A stretch of DNA of 64,000 nucleotides from Aegilops tauschii subsp. strangulata (lineage: Eukaryota; Streptophyta; Magnoliopsida; Poales; Poaceae), in NCBI RefSeq assembly GCF_002575655.3, contig NC_053039.3, positions 376,999,633-377,063,632 of the forward strand. Reading direction: 5' to 3'. How positions within the stretch are numbered: position 1 is the first letter of the stretch; each line of letters starts with the position of its first letter. The notes beneath the pieces were generated by a model. That model had not been told where the DNA came from. It searched no databases and was given only the letters and a program-made list of their open reading frames with translations. The position numbers and the translations under genes are program-made. This document shows positions 35,434 to 45,694 of the stretch, piece by piece.

Positions 35434-35517
35434 GATGAGATCGGAAAAAAATTGGATCAACTTCTGCACGTCCATAATGGGGGCATTCTTGATAAATCTG
35501 GACCCTCGACCCCCTCA

Positions 35518-35842
35518 TGTCACGTTTGTCTAGTGTCAAAGGATTCAACAAAACCATGTCTTCATCATTAGGCGAAAGTAACAGACGCATGATGGTACGA
35601 AGCTCTCCAATGTTGTTCTGGAACGGAGTCCCGGATAGGATAATGCATCTTTTTGTACGAATTTCAGCAAAGGCCTTCCAAATATATAAGGCCTTTGCTG
35701 AAATTCATACAAAAAGACGAATTATCCTATCCGGGACTCCGTTCCAGAACAACTTTGGAGAGCTTCGTACCATCATGCCCCGGTTACTTCCGGCTAATGA
35801 TGAAGCCATGGATTTCTTTAATACTTTGACACGAGGCAACCT
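35518..35842. repeat. Inverted repeat 2 of the same SNF2 fragment
   Basis: The left arm (35518-35677) is antisense and the right arm (35688-35842) sense, with a 10 bp loop (35678-35687). The sense arm reads KRRIILSGTPFQNNFGELRT. Together with inverted repeat 1 this makes four alternating copies of the same fragment, with base differences between the pairs. Confidence 0.8.
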
Positions 35843-35975
35843 CTCGACCCCACGAACCCTTGACGACCCTCGACCCTCGAACCCTCGGCGACCCTCGACC
35901 CCTCGGTGACCCTCGACCCTCTACCCTAGTTCTCGACCCTGGACCCCTCGGCGGTCCTCGACACCCTCGTTCCCG
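35835..35975. repeat. CCCTCGACC minisatellite
   Basis: Irregular repeats of CCCTCGACC, CCCTCGGCGA and close variants occur. No coding function is suggested. Confidence 0.75.
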
Positions 35976-35984
35976 ATAAAAATT

Positions 35985-36290
35985 AAGAAGAGGAAGAAGA
36001 AAAAAAGAGGAGAAGAAGAAAAAAAAGAGGAGAAGAAGAAAAAAAGGAGAAGAAGAAAAAATAGATTTAAGAAGAAAAAATAGATTTTTTAATCTATTTT
36101 TTCTTCTTCTCCTCTATTCCTTCTTCTTCTCCTACATTTTTTTCTTCTTCTTCCTCTTCTCATTTTTTTCCTCTTCTTCGTCTCCTCTTCTTATCTTGTT
36201 CTTCTCCTTCTTTCTCTTCTTATTTTTTTCTCCTCTTCTTCTCTTTTTTCTCCCTTGTTTCCTCTACTTCTTTTTCTTCCCTTCTTCCCT
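35985..36290. repeat. GA-rich / CT-rich palindromic tract
   Basis: A purine-rich half (about 35985-36086) faces a pyrimidine-rich half (from 36091). The centre is a perfect palindrome (AGAAGAAAAAATAGATT against its reverse complement, spacer TTTT). It is low complexity and could form a hairpin or triplex. Confidence 0.75.
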
Positions 36291-36425
36291 CATGTCGAAG
36301 TTATCGGGGAGGGGGTATATCGACCCCCCCTCATGTCGAAGTTATCGAGGAGGGGGTATATCGACCCCCCCCCCTCATGTCGAAGTTATCGGGGAGAGGG
36401 TATATCGACCCCCAACCCCCTCATC
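36291..36425. repeat. Three tandem copies of a ~44 bp repeat
   Basis: Each copy carries CTCATGTCGAAGTTATCG followed by GGGGGTATATCGACCCCC, itself nearly palindromic. Confidence 0.85.
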
Positions 36426-36650
36426 ATGCATATATAGCCCACATACATACATACAATGAAAAAATTACATATATCCAACAAAAACATTAATACACATATG
36501 AACAAAAATTTAATCTAATAAAAAATATGAACAAAAATTTATTCTAATAAAAAATAATTAAAAAAGCCACATATACATACATATATATGCTCTGAACATA
36601 CATATAGCCACGTATACATACATATATACATTCTATACATATGAAAAAAA
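36426..36650. other. AT-rich spacer
   Basis: The spacer consists of ACATATA/TACATA repeats and AT-rich sequence; no gene was seen. Confidence 0.6.
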
Positions 36651-36651
36651 A

Positions 36652-36990
36652 TTAATCTAATAAAAGAAAGCCGGGGCGGCGCGGCGGCTCACAGTGGGCT
36701 ATCGACGGCGACGACGACGGTGACAGCGATGGCGACGGCGATGGCGATGGCGACGATGACGGCGACGGCGGCGACGGCGCCGGCGCGCGGGGGCAGGGGC
36801 TCGGGCGCGTGGCAGGGGCTCGAACGCGGGGCAGGGGCCGGCGCGGCAATGGCGTGGTCGGGGGGCAGGGCGGCGCGATGACGGGCGCGGGCAACAGCGA
36901 TGAGGAGCAGGGCGTCGGCATCGGGGCGGCGTCGGCGTCGGGGAGAATGAGAAACTACTAAAAATTTCCAAAGTGTTGGCTTATATAGCC
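36652..36990 (-). promoter_or_regulatory. Promoter-like block: TATA box and GC-rich leader on minus strand
   Basis: A TATATAA box (36981-36988) lies about 60 bases before an ATG at 36921. That ATG opens an 89-codon Pro/Ser/Arg-rich low-complexity frame. CCGGTTCGTG subterminal motifs lie just upstream (36990-37110). The same order of motifs, TATA and leader is seen at the element's 44 kb end. A transcript starting here would run through the palindromes and SNF2 hairpins toward the second gene. I treat the small ORF as leader rather than a protein. Confidence 0.45.
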
Positions 36991-38255
36991 AGCCCTTTAG
37001 TCCCGGTTCGTGGCACCAACCGGGACCAATGCCCCCCTTTAGTCCCGGTTCGTGGCACCAACCAGGACCAATGCCCCCCTTTAGTCCCGGTTCGTGCCAC
37101 CAACCGGGACCAAAGGCCTTGCGCTGCCCGCGGCCAAAACTTTAGTCCCACCTCGCTAGTTGAGAGGGGCTCGGAGTGGTTTATAAGCACTGTTGCGCCC
37201 ACCCTCTCGAGCTCCTCTCAACTGCAGGCTTTCGGGCCTACTCTGTCACTCCTTGCCCGTGGGCCTACTTTGCCTACTGCGGGCCTGAATCATGGCCCAT
37301 TGTTGGGTTTCTTGTCGTATTCAGGCCGTGGTGGCCCAGTAGGTGGCAATTTTTTATTTTTTTCCAGTTTTTTTTCCTTTTTTGCTTTATTTATTTTATT
37401 TTGTTTCTACTTACAACAAAATACTTACTGTGGCTATTTTTATTTATTTTATTAAAGTTTATTTTATTTTATTTTATTTTATTAAAGTTTATTTTATTTT
37501 ATTTTGTTTCTACTTATTTATTTTATTAAAGTTTATTTTATTTTATTTTGTTTCTACTTATTTATTTTATTTTCTTTTGTTTTGTTTCTACTTATTTATT
37601 AAAGTTTATTTTGTTTCTACTTATTTATTTTATTTTGTTTCTACTTATTTATTTTATTTTATGATAATTCTTTTTGCTATTAAAGTTTCTAACAAAAGAA
37701 GTTCTTTATGAAAATTCCTTTTGCTTTTAATGCTTTGAACAGAAAATACTTGGATAATTTTAGTTGCATAAATTTTATATAATAGGGTTGAACATTGAAT
37801 GGAGTTAAAATAAGTTATTAAAAATGAAGGAGAGGCGCAATGCTCACCTGCACTTTGTTTAGCTAAGCAACGTGCAGGTGAGCATTGCACCTCTCCTTCA
37901 CATTTCTTCGTGTCTGCACTCAGGGCTTATAAACCGCTATGAGTCCCTCTCAACTAGCAAGGTGGGACTAAATTTTAGCCACCTCCAGGACAAGGTGGGT
38001 GTTGGTCCCGGTTGGTGCCACCAACCGGAACGAAAGGGTGGTGTTGCTGCCGCGGCCAAAACTTTAGTCCCACCTCGCTAGTTGAGAGGGGCTCGGAGTG
38101 ATTTATAAGCCCCACTGCCACTGCCCTCTTGAGGCTCCTCTCAAATGCAGGCTTACGGGCCTAAACACACTGTATCTGCCTGTGGGCCTACTAGGCCTTC
38201 TGCGGGCCTGAATCCTGGCCCATGATTGGGTTTCTAGTCGTATTCAGGCCGTGGT
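36990..38255. repeat. Subterminal-type repeats, duplicated block and T-rich minisatellite
   Basis: CCGGTTCGTGGCACCAACCGG motifs occur at 37000-37110 and in a related form at about 38005-38030. A block with TTTAGTCCCACCTCGCTAG and AGGCCTGAATC-like motifs is present in direct copies at about 37133-37340 and 38056-38255, and part of it is inverted at about 37924-37985. Between them a TTTATTTTATTTTG minisatellite (37370-37680) makes meaningless Phe/Tyr/Leu-rich frames. No gene is present. Confidence 0.7.
37825..37900. repeat. 76 bp near-perfect palindrome
   Basis: Arms of 38 bp meet with no spacer at 37862/37863, and only three base pairs fail or wobble. The outer 28 bp arms (37825-37852 and 37873-37900) differ at one position. 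Transcribed, it would form a miRNA-precursor-sized hairpin. Confidence 0.88.
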
Positions 38256-38257
38256 TG

Positions 38258-39450
38258 CCCTGAAATTGAAACGCACTTAAGATGAACTCTGAAGAGGTTG
38301 AAAATTGGCATGGTATCATCATTTCACCCACATAGCATGTGCTAAAAAGTTGAGAGGGTTACAGCAAAAACTGGATGCACTTCGTGTACAAAATGGACAA
38401 TCTCTTTCGAAGTATCAAGGTTTCATACGGAAACTCGTCTGTTACAAAGGGATTTCATTTTTTTGAACTCCAGACTTTTTGTGTGTTCAAAATGCACCAT
38501 TCAAAGCCACATCATCAATTTTCAACCCTTTCTGACTTCATTTGTTATTTTTCATGCATTTACTGATTTTTTTTGAGCTATATGACCCTGAAATTGAAAA
38601 GCACTTCAAATGAACTCTGAAAAGGTTAAAAGATGGCATGGCATCGTCATTTCACCCACATAGCATGTGCTAAAAAGTTGAGAGGGTTACGGGAAAAACT
38701 GGATGCACTTCGTGTACAAAATGGACAATCTCTTTCGAAGTATCAAGGTTTCATACGAAACTCGTCTGTTACAAAGGGATTTCATTTTTTGAACTCCAGA
38801 CTTTTTGTGTGTTCAAAATGCACCATTCAAAGCCACATCATCAATTTTCAACCCTTTCTGACTTCATTTGTTATTTTTCATGCATTTACTGATTTTTTTT
38901 TTGAGCTATATGACCCTGAAATTGAAAAAGCAATTCAAATGAACTCTAAAAAGGTAGAAAGTTGGCATGGTATCATCATGTCACCCACATGGCATGTGCT
39001 AAAAATTTGAGAGGGGTACGGGAAAAACTGGATGCACTTCGTGTACAAAATGGACAATCTCTTTCGAAGTATCAAGGTTTCATACGGAAACTCGTCTCTT
39101 ACAAAGGGATGTCATTTTTTTGAACTTATTTGAACTCCAGACTTTTTGTGTGTTCAAAATGCACCATTCAAAGCCACGTCATCAATTTTCAACCCTTTCT
39201 GACTTCATTTGTTTTTTTTTCATGCATTTACTGATTTTTTTTTGAGCTATATGACCCTGAAATTGAAAAGCACTTCAAATGAACTCTGAAAAGGTTGAAA
39301 GTTGGCATGGTATCATCATTTCACCCACATAGCATGTGCTAAAAAGTTGAGAGAGTTACGGCAAAAACTGGATGCACTTCGTGTACAAAACGGACAATCT
39401 CTTTGGAAGTATCAGGGTTTCATACGGAAACTCGTCTGTTACAAAAGGCA
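38258..39450. repeat. 328-341 bp tandem repeat, four copies
   Basis: Units start with CCCTGAAATTGAAA at 38258, 38586, 38914 and 39255; the last is partial. Each carries GTTGGCATGGTATCATCA-type and CTTCGTGTACAAAA motifs. They lie just downstream of the TNP2 gene on its strand. No gene is present. Confidence 0.9.
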
Positions 39451-39526
39451 TTCCATTTCTTCACATGTAACTGCAATGATATTCTAGATCAAAGGCATCA
39501 TCATAATTGTTGTGGAGAGAAAGTCT

Positions 39527-42500
39527 TCACTTTTTCTTCGCTTGTGTCCTTTGCTTATTGCGCCGTAACCATGGATATTCTTCATCGCTTAACAGGGTGC
39601 TTGGGTCAGCCTTGACTTTGAAGGGAGGAATTTCATGAAACTTTTCATAATCTTCAGACATGTTTGTCTTGCCCTCCAATCCCATGATGTCTCTTTTTCC
39701 TGAAAGAACTATGTGGCGCTTTGGCTCATCGTATGATGTATTCGCTTCCTTGTCTTTTCTTCTTCTCGGTTTGGTAGACATGTCCTTCACATAGAAAACA
39801 TGTGCCACATCATTGGCTAGGATGAATGGTTCTTCTGTGTACCCAAGATTGTTCAGATTCACTATTGCCATTCCGTACTGTGGGTCTACCTGTACCCTAC
39901 CTCCTGAACGATTGACCCATTTGCACTTAAACAAAGGGATCTTAAAATCATGTCCATAGTCAAGTTCCCATATGTCCACTATGTAACCGTAATATGTGTC
40001 CTTTCCCCTATTGGTTGTGGCATCAAAGCGGACGCCGCTGTTTTGGTTGGTGCTCTTTTGATCTTGGGCGATCGTGTAAAATGTATTCCCATTTATCTTG
40101 TATCCTTTGTAAGTCAATACAGTCGAAGATGGTCCCCTGGACAACGAGTACAGCTCATCAGAAATAGTGGTGTCACCTCTGAGACGTGTTTCCAACCAAC
40201 TGCCGAAAGTCCTGATGTGTTCACATGTAATCCAGTCGTCACACTACTCCGGTTGTTTGGAGCGCAGACTGTTCTTGTGTTCATCGATATAGGGGGTCAC
40301 CAAGGTCGAGTTCTGTAGAACTGTGTAGTGTGCTTGAGACCAAGAATGCCCGTCCCTACATATTATTGAGTCCCTCCAAGCGTGCCTTTTCTAGTCAGTC
40401 TCCCCTCATACCGCGATTGAGGGAGACCAATCCTCTTAAGGCCAAGAATGAAGTCAACACAAACCCAATGACATCCTCTGTTTGATGGCCCATGGAGATG
40501 CTTCCTTCTGGCCTAGCACGGTTACGGACATATTTCTTTAGGACTCCCATGAACCTCTCAAAGGGGAACATATTGTGTAGAAATACGGGGCCCAGAATGA
40601 CAATCTCGTCAACTAGATGAATTAGGATGTGTGTCATGATATTGAAGAAGGATGGTGGGAACACCAGGTCGAAACTGACAAGACATTGCGCCACATCACT
40701 CCTTAGCCTTGGTACGATTTCTGTATCGATCACCTTCTGAGAGATTGCATTGAGGAATGCACATAGCTTCACAATGGCTAATCGAATGTTTTCTGGTGGA
40801 AGCCCCCTCAATGCAACCGAGAGCAGTTGCGTCATAATCACGTGGCAGTCATGAGACTTTAGGTTCTGAAACTTTTTCTCGGCCATATTTATAATTCCCT
40901 TTATATTCGACGAGAAGCCAGACGGGACCTTCATACTGAGCAGGCATTCAAAGAAGATTTCCTTCTCTTCTTTGGTAAGAGCGTAGCTGGTAGGACCTTC
41001 ATACTGCTTTGGAGGCATGCCGTCTTTTTTGTGCAAACGTTGCAGGTCCTCCCGTGCCTACGGTGTATCTTTTGTCTTCCCATACACGCCCAAGAAGCCT
41101 AGCAGGTTCACGCAAAGGTTCTTCGTCACATGCATCACGTTGATTGAAGAGCGGACCTCTAGGTCTTTCCAGTAGGGTAGGTCGCAAAATATAGATTTCT
41201 TCTTCCACATGGGTGCGCGTCCCTCAGCGTCATTCCGAACAGATAGTCCGCCGGGACCCTTTCCAAATATTACGTGTAAATCATTGACCATAGCAAATAC
41301 GTGATCACCGGTACGCATGGCGGGCTTCTTCCGGTGATCTTCCTCGCCTTTGAAATGCTTGCCTTTCTTTCGACATTGATGGTTGGTCGGAAGAAATTGA
41401 CGATGCCCCAGGTACACATTCTTCCAGCATTTGTCCAGGTATATACTTTCGGTGCCAGCTAAACAGTGCGTGCATGCGTGGTATCCCTTGTTTGTCTATC
41501 CTGAAAGGTTACTGAGAGCAGGCCAATCATTGATGGTTACAAACAGCAACGCATGCAGGTTAAGTTACTCCTGCCTGTGCTCATCCCACACACCTACACC
41601 GTTTCCATTTCACAGCTGTAAAAGTTCTTCAACTAATGGCCTTAGGTACACATCAATGTCGTTGCCGGGTTGCTTAGGGCCTTGGATGAGAACTGGCATC
41701 ATAATGAACTTCCGCTTCATGCACATCCAAGGAGGAAGGTTATACATACATAGAGTCACGGGCCAGGTGTTGTGATTGCTGCTCTGCTCACCGAAAGGAT
41801 TAATGCCATCCGTGCTTAAACCAAACCATGCGTTCCTAGGGTCACCTGCAAACTCAGCCCGGTACTTTCTCTCGATTTTTCTCCACGGCGACCCGTCAGC
41901 GGGTGCTCTCAACTTCTCATCTTTCTTACGGTCCTCTCTGTGCCATCGCATCAACTTGGCATGCTCTTTGTTTCTGAACACACGTTTCAACTGTGGTATT
42001 ATAGGAGCATACCACATCACCTTGGCAGGAACCCTCTTCCTGGGGGGCTCGTCGTCAACATCACCAGGGTCATCTCGTCTGATCTTATACCGCAATGCAC
42101 CGCATACCGGGCATGCGTTCAAATCCTCGTACGCACCGCGGTAGAGGATGCAGTCATTAGGGCATGCATGTATCTTCTGCACCTCCAATCCTAGAGGGCA
42201 TACCACCTTCTTTGCTGCATACGTACTGTCGGGCAATTCGTTATCCTTTGGAAGCTTCTTCTTCACTATTTTCAGTAGCTTCTCAAATCCTTTGTCAGGC
42301 ACAGCATTCTCTGCCTTCCACTGCAGCAATTCCAGTACGGTACCGAGCTTTGTGTTGCCATCTTCGCAATTGGGGTACAACCCTTTTTGTGATCCTCTAA
42401 CATGCGATCGAACTTCATCTTCTCCTTTTCACTTTCGCACTGTCTCCTTGCATCAACAATGACCCAGCGGAGATCATCATCGGGCACATCGTCTGGTTCC

Positions 42501-42826
42501 TCTTGATCTTTAGCTTCCCCCATTGCAGCATCACCGTATTCAAGGGGCACATAGTTTTCATCGTCCTCTTCTTCTTCGTTGTCTTCCATCATAACCCCTA
42601 TTTCTCCGTGCTTGGTCCAAACATTATAGTGTGGCATGAAACCCTTATAAAGCAGGTGGGTGTGAAGGAGTTTCCGATCAGAGTAACACTTCATATTCCC
42701 ACATATAGGGCATGGACAGCACATAAAACCATTCTGCTTGTTTGCCTCAGCCACTTTGAGAAAATTATGCACGCCCTTAATGTACTCGGAGGTGTGTCTA
42801 TCACCGTACATCCATTGCCGGTTCAT
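39527..42826 (-). pseudogene. tnp2: TNP2-type CACTA transposase pseudogene
   Basis: Domains are in the usual order on the minus strand. An N-terminal transposase-associated domain (from ATG 42826; CCPCPICGN motif) is followed by the Transposase_21 region (42380-41610; CPNDCILYRG and NACPVCGALRYK). Next come the DUF4218 region (41036-40395; LKSHDCHVIMTQLL, VFLHNMFPFERFMGVLKKYV) and the DUF4216 region with C-terminus (40195-39527; GNTFYTIAQDQKSTNQNSGV, DVAHVFYVKDM). The start follows a CACAG acceptor, so an upstream leader exon exists. It is dead: there is a one-base loss near 42383, nonsense codons just below 41610 and at the 41058 stop, and another frame loss near 40460. It would have cut and moved the element in the nucleus. 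Confidence 0.9.
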
Positions 42827-42998
42827 CTGTGTGCATTATATATAATTAAGTGTGTCAAAAACCATTACAGAACATCATGAATAGATAAGTGACCAAATTA
42901 ATAGAAGATCATCATCACATTAAAACCAAAGTACATACATAGGTCTCATTGAACAACATATAGCTCTCCAGAGCATCTAATTAAACCATGCATTGGAA

Positions 42999-43310
42999 CT
43001 ATGTAAAACATTTCAATGCAACAACAAATGCGATCATAATCGCAACCAAGGTAACAATTGATCCAACGGCATAATGATACCAAGCCTCGGTATGAATGGC
43101 ATATTTTCTAATCTTTCTAATCTTCAAACGCATTGCATCCATCTTGATCTTGTGATCATCGACAACATCCGCAACATGCAACTCCAATATCATCTTCTCC
43201 TCCTCAATTTTTTTATTTTTTCCTTCAAGTAATTGTTTTCTGCTTCAACTAAATTTAACCTCTCGACAATAGGGTCGGTTGGAATTTCCGGTTCACATAC
43301 CTCCTAGATA
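42999..43310 (-). pseudogene. Small coiled-coil protein with one membrane segment, in CACTA C leader
   Basis: On the minus strand an exon-like stretch starts after an acceptor near 43310: EVCEPEIPTDPIVERLNLVE, then AENNYLKEKIKK. It loses one A in an A-run near 43215 and continues from 43193 (MILELHVADVVDDHKIKMDA), ending with a hydrophobic segment (VGSIVTLVAIMIAFVVALKC) and stop at 42999. I recall this ORF type from other Triticeae CACTA elements but know no function. The heptad-like part followed by a C-terminal membrane anchor is unlike any transposition protein. It lies between promoter and transposase on the same strand. Confidence 0.5.
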
Positions 43311-43826
43311 AATAAAATCTATGTCACATTGGTCGGCATAATTGTCATAAACAATAAATGAACCAAATAATTATAAAAGATAATATATACCACAGCGAAT
43401 CATAGACAGGACGAGGGCCGATGGGGGCGGATACCAAAACCATCGCACTATATAATAACAAGCAATAATAAAAGTAAGAAAATTAGACAAGCATCTATCT
43501 AATCATACAAGTAAGAATTTTTTTTCTTTTAGAAAGATGATAAGAACAAGAGGCTCACCACGGTGGTGCCGGCGACGAGATCGGCGCGGGCGATCGATGG
43601 CGGTGAAGACGGGGACGGGACTTGACGGACCGCTAAACCTAGAAAAATCTCGAGGAAAATGGAGCTTGGAGGTCAAGCTTCGAGAGGAGAAAGCTTAACT
43701 AGTGTGGCTCGGGCATTTCATCGAACACCTCATGTGCATAGGAGGTGAGCTAGAGCACCACAAAGCTCTCCCCTCACCGGCCAAAAAAAACAGAGCAGTG
43801 TGGTGCTCTGGTCGCCGGCGATGGGG

Positions 43827-43834
43827 TATATATA
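43827..43834 (-). promoter_or_regulatory. TATA box of CACTA C transposase gene
   Basis: TATATATA follows the subterminal repeats and precedes a GC-rich leader in the minus direction. Confidence 0.6.
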
Positions 43835-43849
43835 GGCACCTCATTGGTC

Positions 43850-44132
43850 CCGGTTCATGCCTGGAACCGGGACTAAAGGCCCCCCTTCTGTACCGGTTCC
43901 AGCCACGAACAGGGACCAATGGTTGTGGGCCAGGAGCGAGGCCATTAGTCCCGGTTCGTGTCAGGAACCAGGACAAAAGGGCCCAGACGAACCGGGACCA
44001 ATGCCCCACGAGGCCCGGCCGGCCCCCTCGGTGCACGAACCAGGACGTATGCCCCCATGGGTCCCGGTTCGTGGCTGAACCGGGACTAATGGGCTGGCCA
44101 GGCCTGAACCAAAGCCATGTTTTCTACTAGTG
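43850..44132. repeat. CACTA C subterminal repeats and terminus
   Basis: Several copies of GGTCCCGGTTCGTG and its inverse pair up in short hairpins. The terminal TTTTCTACTAGTG ends at 44132. The next three bases, CAC (44133-44135), should be the TSD, but the other end lies outside the window. Confidence 0.85.
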
Positions 44133-45500
44133 CACCTCTGCTTTCAGTTCAATAAGAACCTATTTTGCACTGGCCAACTGGGAAAGTGCCTCCTCCTTCA
44201 CCAACATCATCTTAGCAATGTCTGGTTTAAAAATCTGACCTCATTCTCCACCTTCCTCTTTTTATCCCGCATCTTCAAATATTCTTCAGCGATGACAACA
44301 CTTTCTCTAAGCATACCTCAGTTCTCTTCCTCATGCATGCTCCGGAGCTTAGCTAGGCACATCTTCAAAGACTGTGGCCACTCTTGATCAACCCACTCCA
44401 AGTAAGAACACTTTCGTTCATCCTATAATATTTAAAACTAGATCAGTAACAATTATAGGGGAAATGGATTTATAGCAACATAGATAATCGCCAATACTTA
44501 ATTATTTTGAAAAACTGAAGAAACAGGTTAATTATGACATATCTTCTCAAAAAGATCAATGTGCAAATGAATTAATTGCTACTGAGACAACAACCAAATT
44601 CTGAAACATCATAAGTTATAATTAACAATAACAACGCTACAAGTTCTTACTCATGTACTATAAATAACAAATTGAACATTTTATGAGGAAGGTAAATATA
44701 ACTGCAACAGCATAGCGACAGTGTTTGGATGACAGCAAATTGATACTAACAGGTGTGTACATGCACAAATTTAGTAACATAGAACTAATAGCACTAAGGC
44801 CGTCCACTATGTATGCCAAAACCGGTGTAAAGACAACTATTGCTACATCTCGCACCGGTGCCCTGCACTGGCGAGTCGATGCAGCGGAAAAAAATTAGGG
44901 ACCCGGACTCCGGAGCACCTAGTTGCTCTGATGCCCAGTTCCTTCGTGCCATAAATATTTAGTATTTTACTGCTTGGTTGCTCGGATGTGTGGACCAAAG
45001 TTGGCTGCACAAACTGCTGAAGCGGTGCCAAATAATTTTCTAATGGCACCGGTGATGAGATGGCAACATTTTTAGATACTAGGTACAAACTATGACATTG
45101 TCTTAGGATGCGTTTGGTTGAAGGTGTGGTATGAATGGGTTGGGACCGTGACAGTGTCTGAATCACATCTAACAAATGCTTTGTAACAACGAAAGAGGGT
45201 ATAACCTTCTCTACACATGCCAGAAACTTCCCTCCACTGTCCACAGATTCAAACGCAACTAGCTTCACTCATGGAGATTGATGGTGACAACGAGCAGACA
45301 AATCTTCAGTCACCCCGCTCCCTTCGTTGAAACTGATGGTCCTAGGGAGCTACAAGAGGACGAAATGACTCAAATTGACCGCCGGGTTAAAATCCTTCAT
45401 TCCAAGTCATAGCCTGAGAGAGAGAAGAGAGGCATACCCGGGTGGTGAAGGAGTCGTCGGAGGAGGAGGAACCGATGGAGAGGTCATTGAAGAAGACCAT
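44133..45500 (-). pseudogene. Coiled-coil gene fragment (GRF zinc-finger family associate), cut by CACTA C
   Basis: Exon 1 is 45500-45438 (21 codons, MVFFNDLSIGSSSSDDSFTT then R, donor GTATGC). A second exon starts at 44422 after TATTATAG and reads DERKCSYLEWVDQEWPQSLK, then coiled-coil; it has a TGA at 44318-44320 and stops at the CACTA C insertion. From memory, DERKCSYLEWVD follows a GRF-type zinc finger in many grass TE-linked genes. I do not see the finger itself in the 1 kb between the exons, so it is missing or too degraded. The gene lies in element D on the minus strand. Confidence 0.45.
44423..45437 (-). other. Intron-like or degraded stretch
   Basis: No recognisable exon is present. 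A 141-codon minus frame (45268-44843) has no known domain and low coding character. Confidence 0.4.
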
Positions 45501-45694
45501 GGTGACCCCGGCGGTAGAATGCGAGACGGCGAGAACGAGGAAGCAAGCGAGGAAGCGACTATAGCTTAGGAAGGAAGGAAGGAGGATACAGGGGAAATGT
45601 GACTTGTGGTCGGGGAGAAAAGGGGGTGGGGAAGGGGGAGGGGCGGAGGTAGATATTTTGGCGATGGGCCAAAAACTTTGAAATGTGGAGGGAA

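Larger units (their letters stand above)
34921..35508. repeat. Inverted repeat 1 of a SNF2-helicase exon fragment
   Basis: The left arm (34921-35180) is antisense and the right arm (35185-35508) sense to a coding fragment, with a 4 bp centre. The right arm is interrupted by a (TA)n tract at about 35357-35433, and the homology resumes after it. On the sense strand the fragment reads RIILSGTPFQNNFGEL, which resembles SNF2 ATPase motif III (GTPFQNN). A transcript across it would fold into a hairpin of roughly 250 bp. Confidence 0.8.
42827..43860 (-). other. CACTA C leader region between TATA and TNP2
   Basis: The TATATATA box lies at 43827-43834, followed on the minus strand by a GC-rich leader (about 43560-43720), AT-rich introns, and the small ORF described separately. 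The TNP2 coding exon starts after the acceptor next to 42826. Confidence 0.5.
34798..44132 (-). mobile_element. CACTA element C, right segment with terminus
   Basis: Element C continues from 22159 after E1 is removed. In its own minus-strand direction it runs: terminus (44132), subterminal repeats, TATA box, small membrane-protein ORF, TNP2 gene, 328 bp tandem repeats, second promoter-like block, low-complexity palindromes and SNF2-fragment hairpins, then the second gene. The end reads TTTTCTACTAGTG, the reverse complement of a CACTAGTAGAAAA terminus. CCGGTTCGTG-type inverted motifs occur near both 43.9-44.1 kb and 37.0-38.0 kb. I cannot exclude that the 36.6-38.2 kb block is the start of a second, merged CACTA copy. 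Confidence 0.7.

Noticed and set aside
36196..36459. Phe/Leu/Pro-rich ORF near 36.3 kb
   Set aside because: It comes from a CT-rich tract and the 44 bp tandem repeat, not a gene.
37176..37711. Hydrophobic Phe/Tyr/Leu-rich ORFs that look like membrane proteins
   Set aside because: They are translations of a TTTATTTTATTTTG minisatellite.
44843..45268. 141-codon minus-strand ORF
   Set aside because: No domain, no promoter signal and no repeat relative; it lies in an intron-like position of a broken gene.
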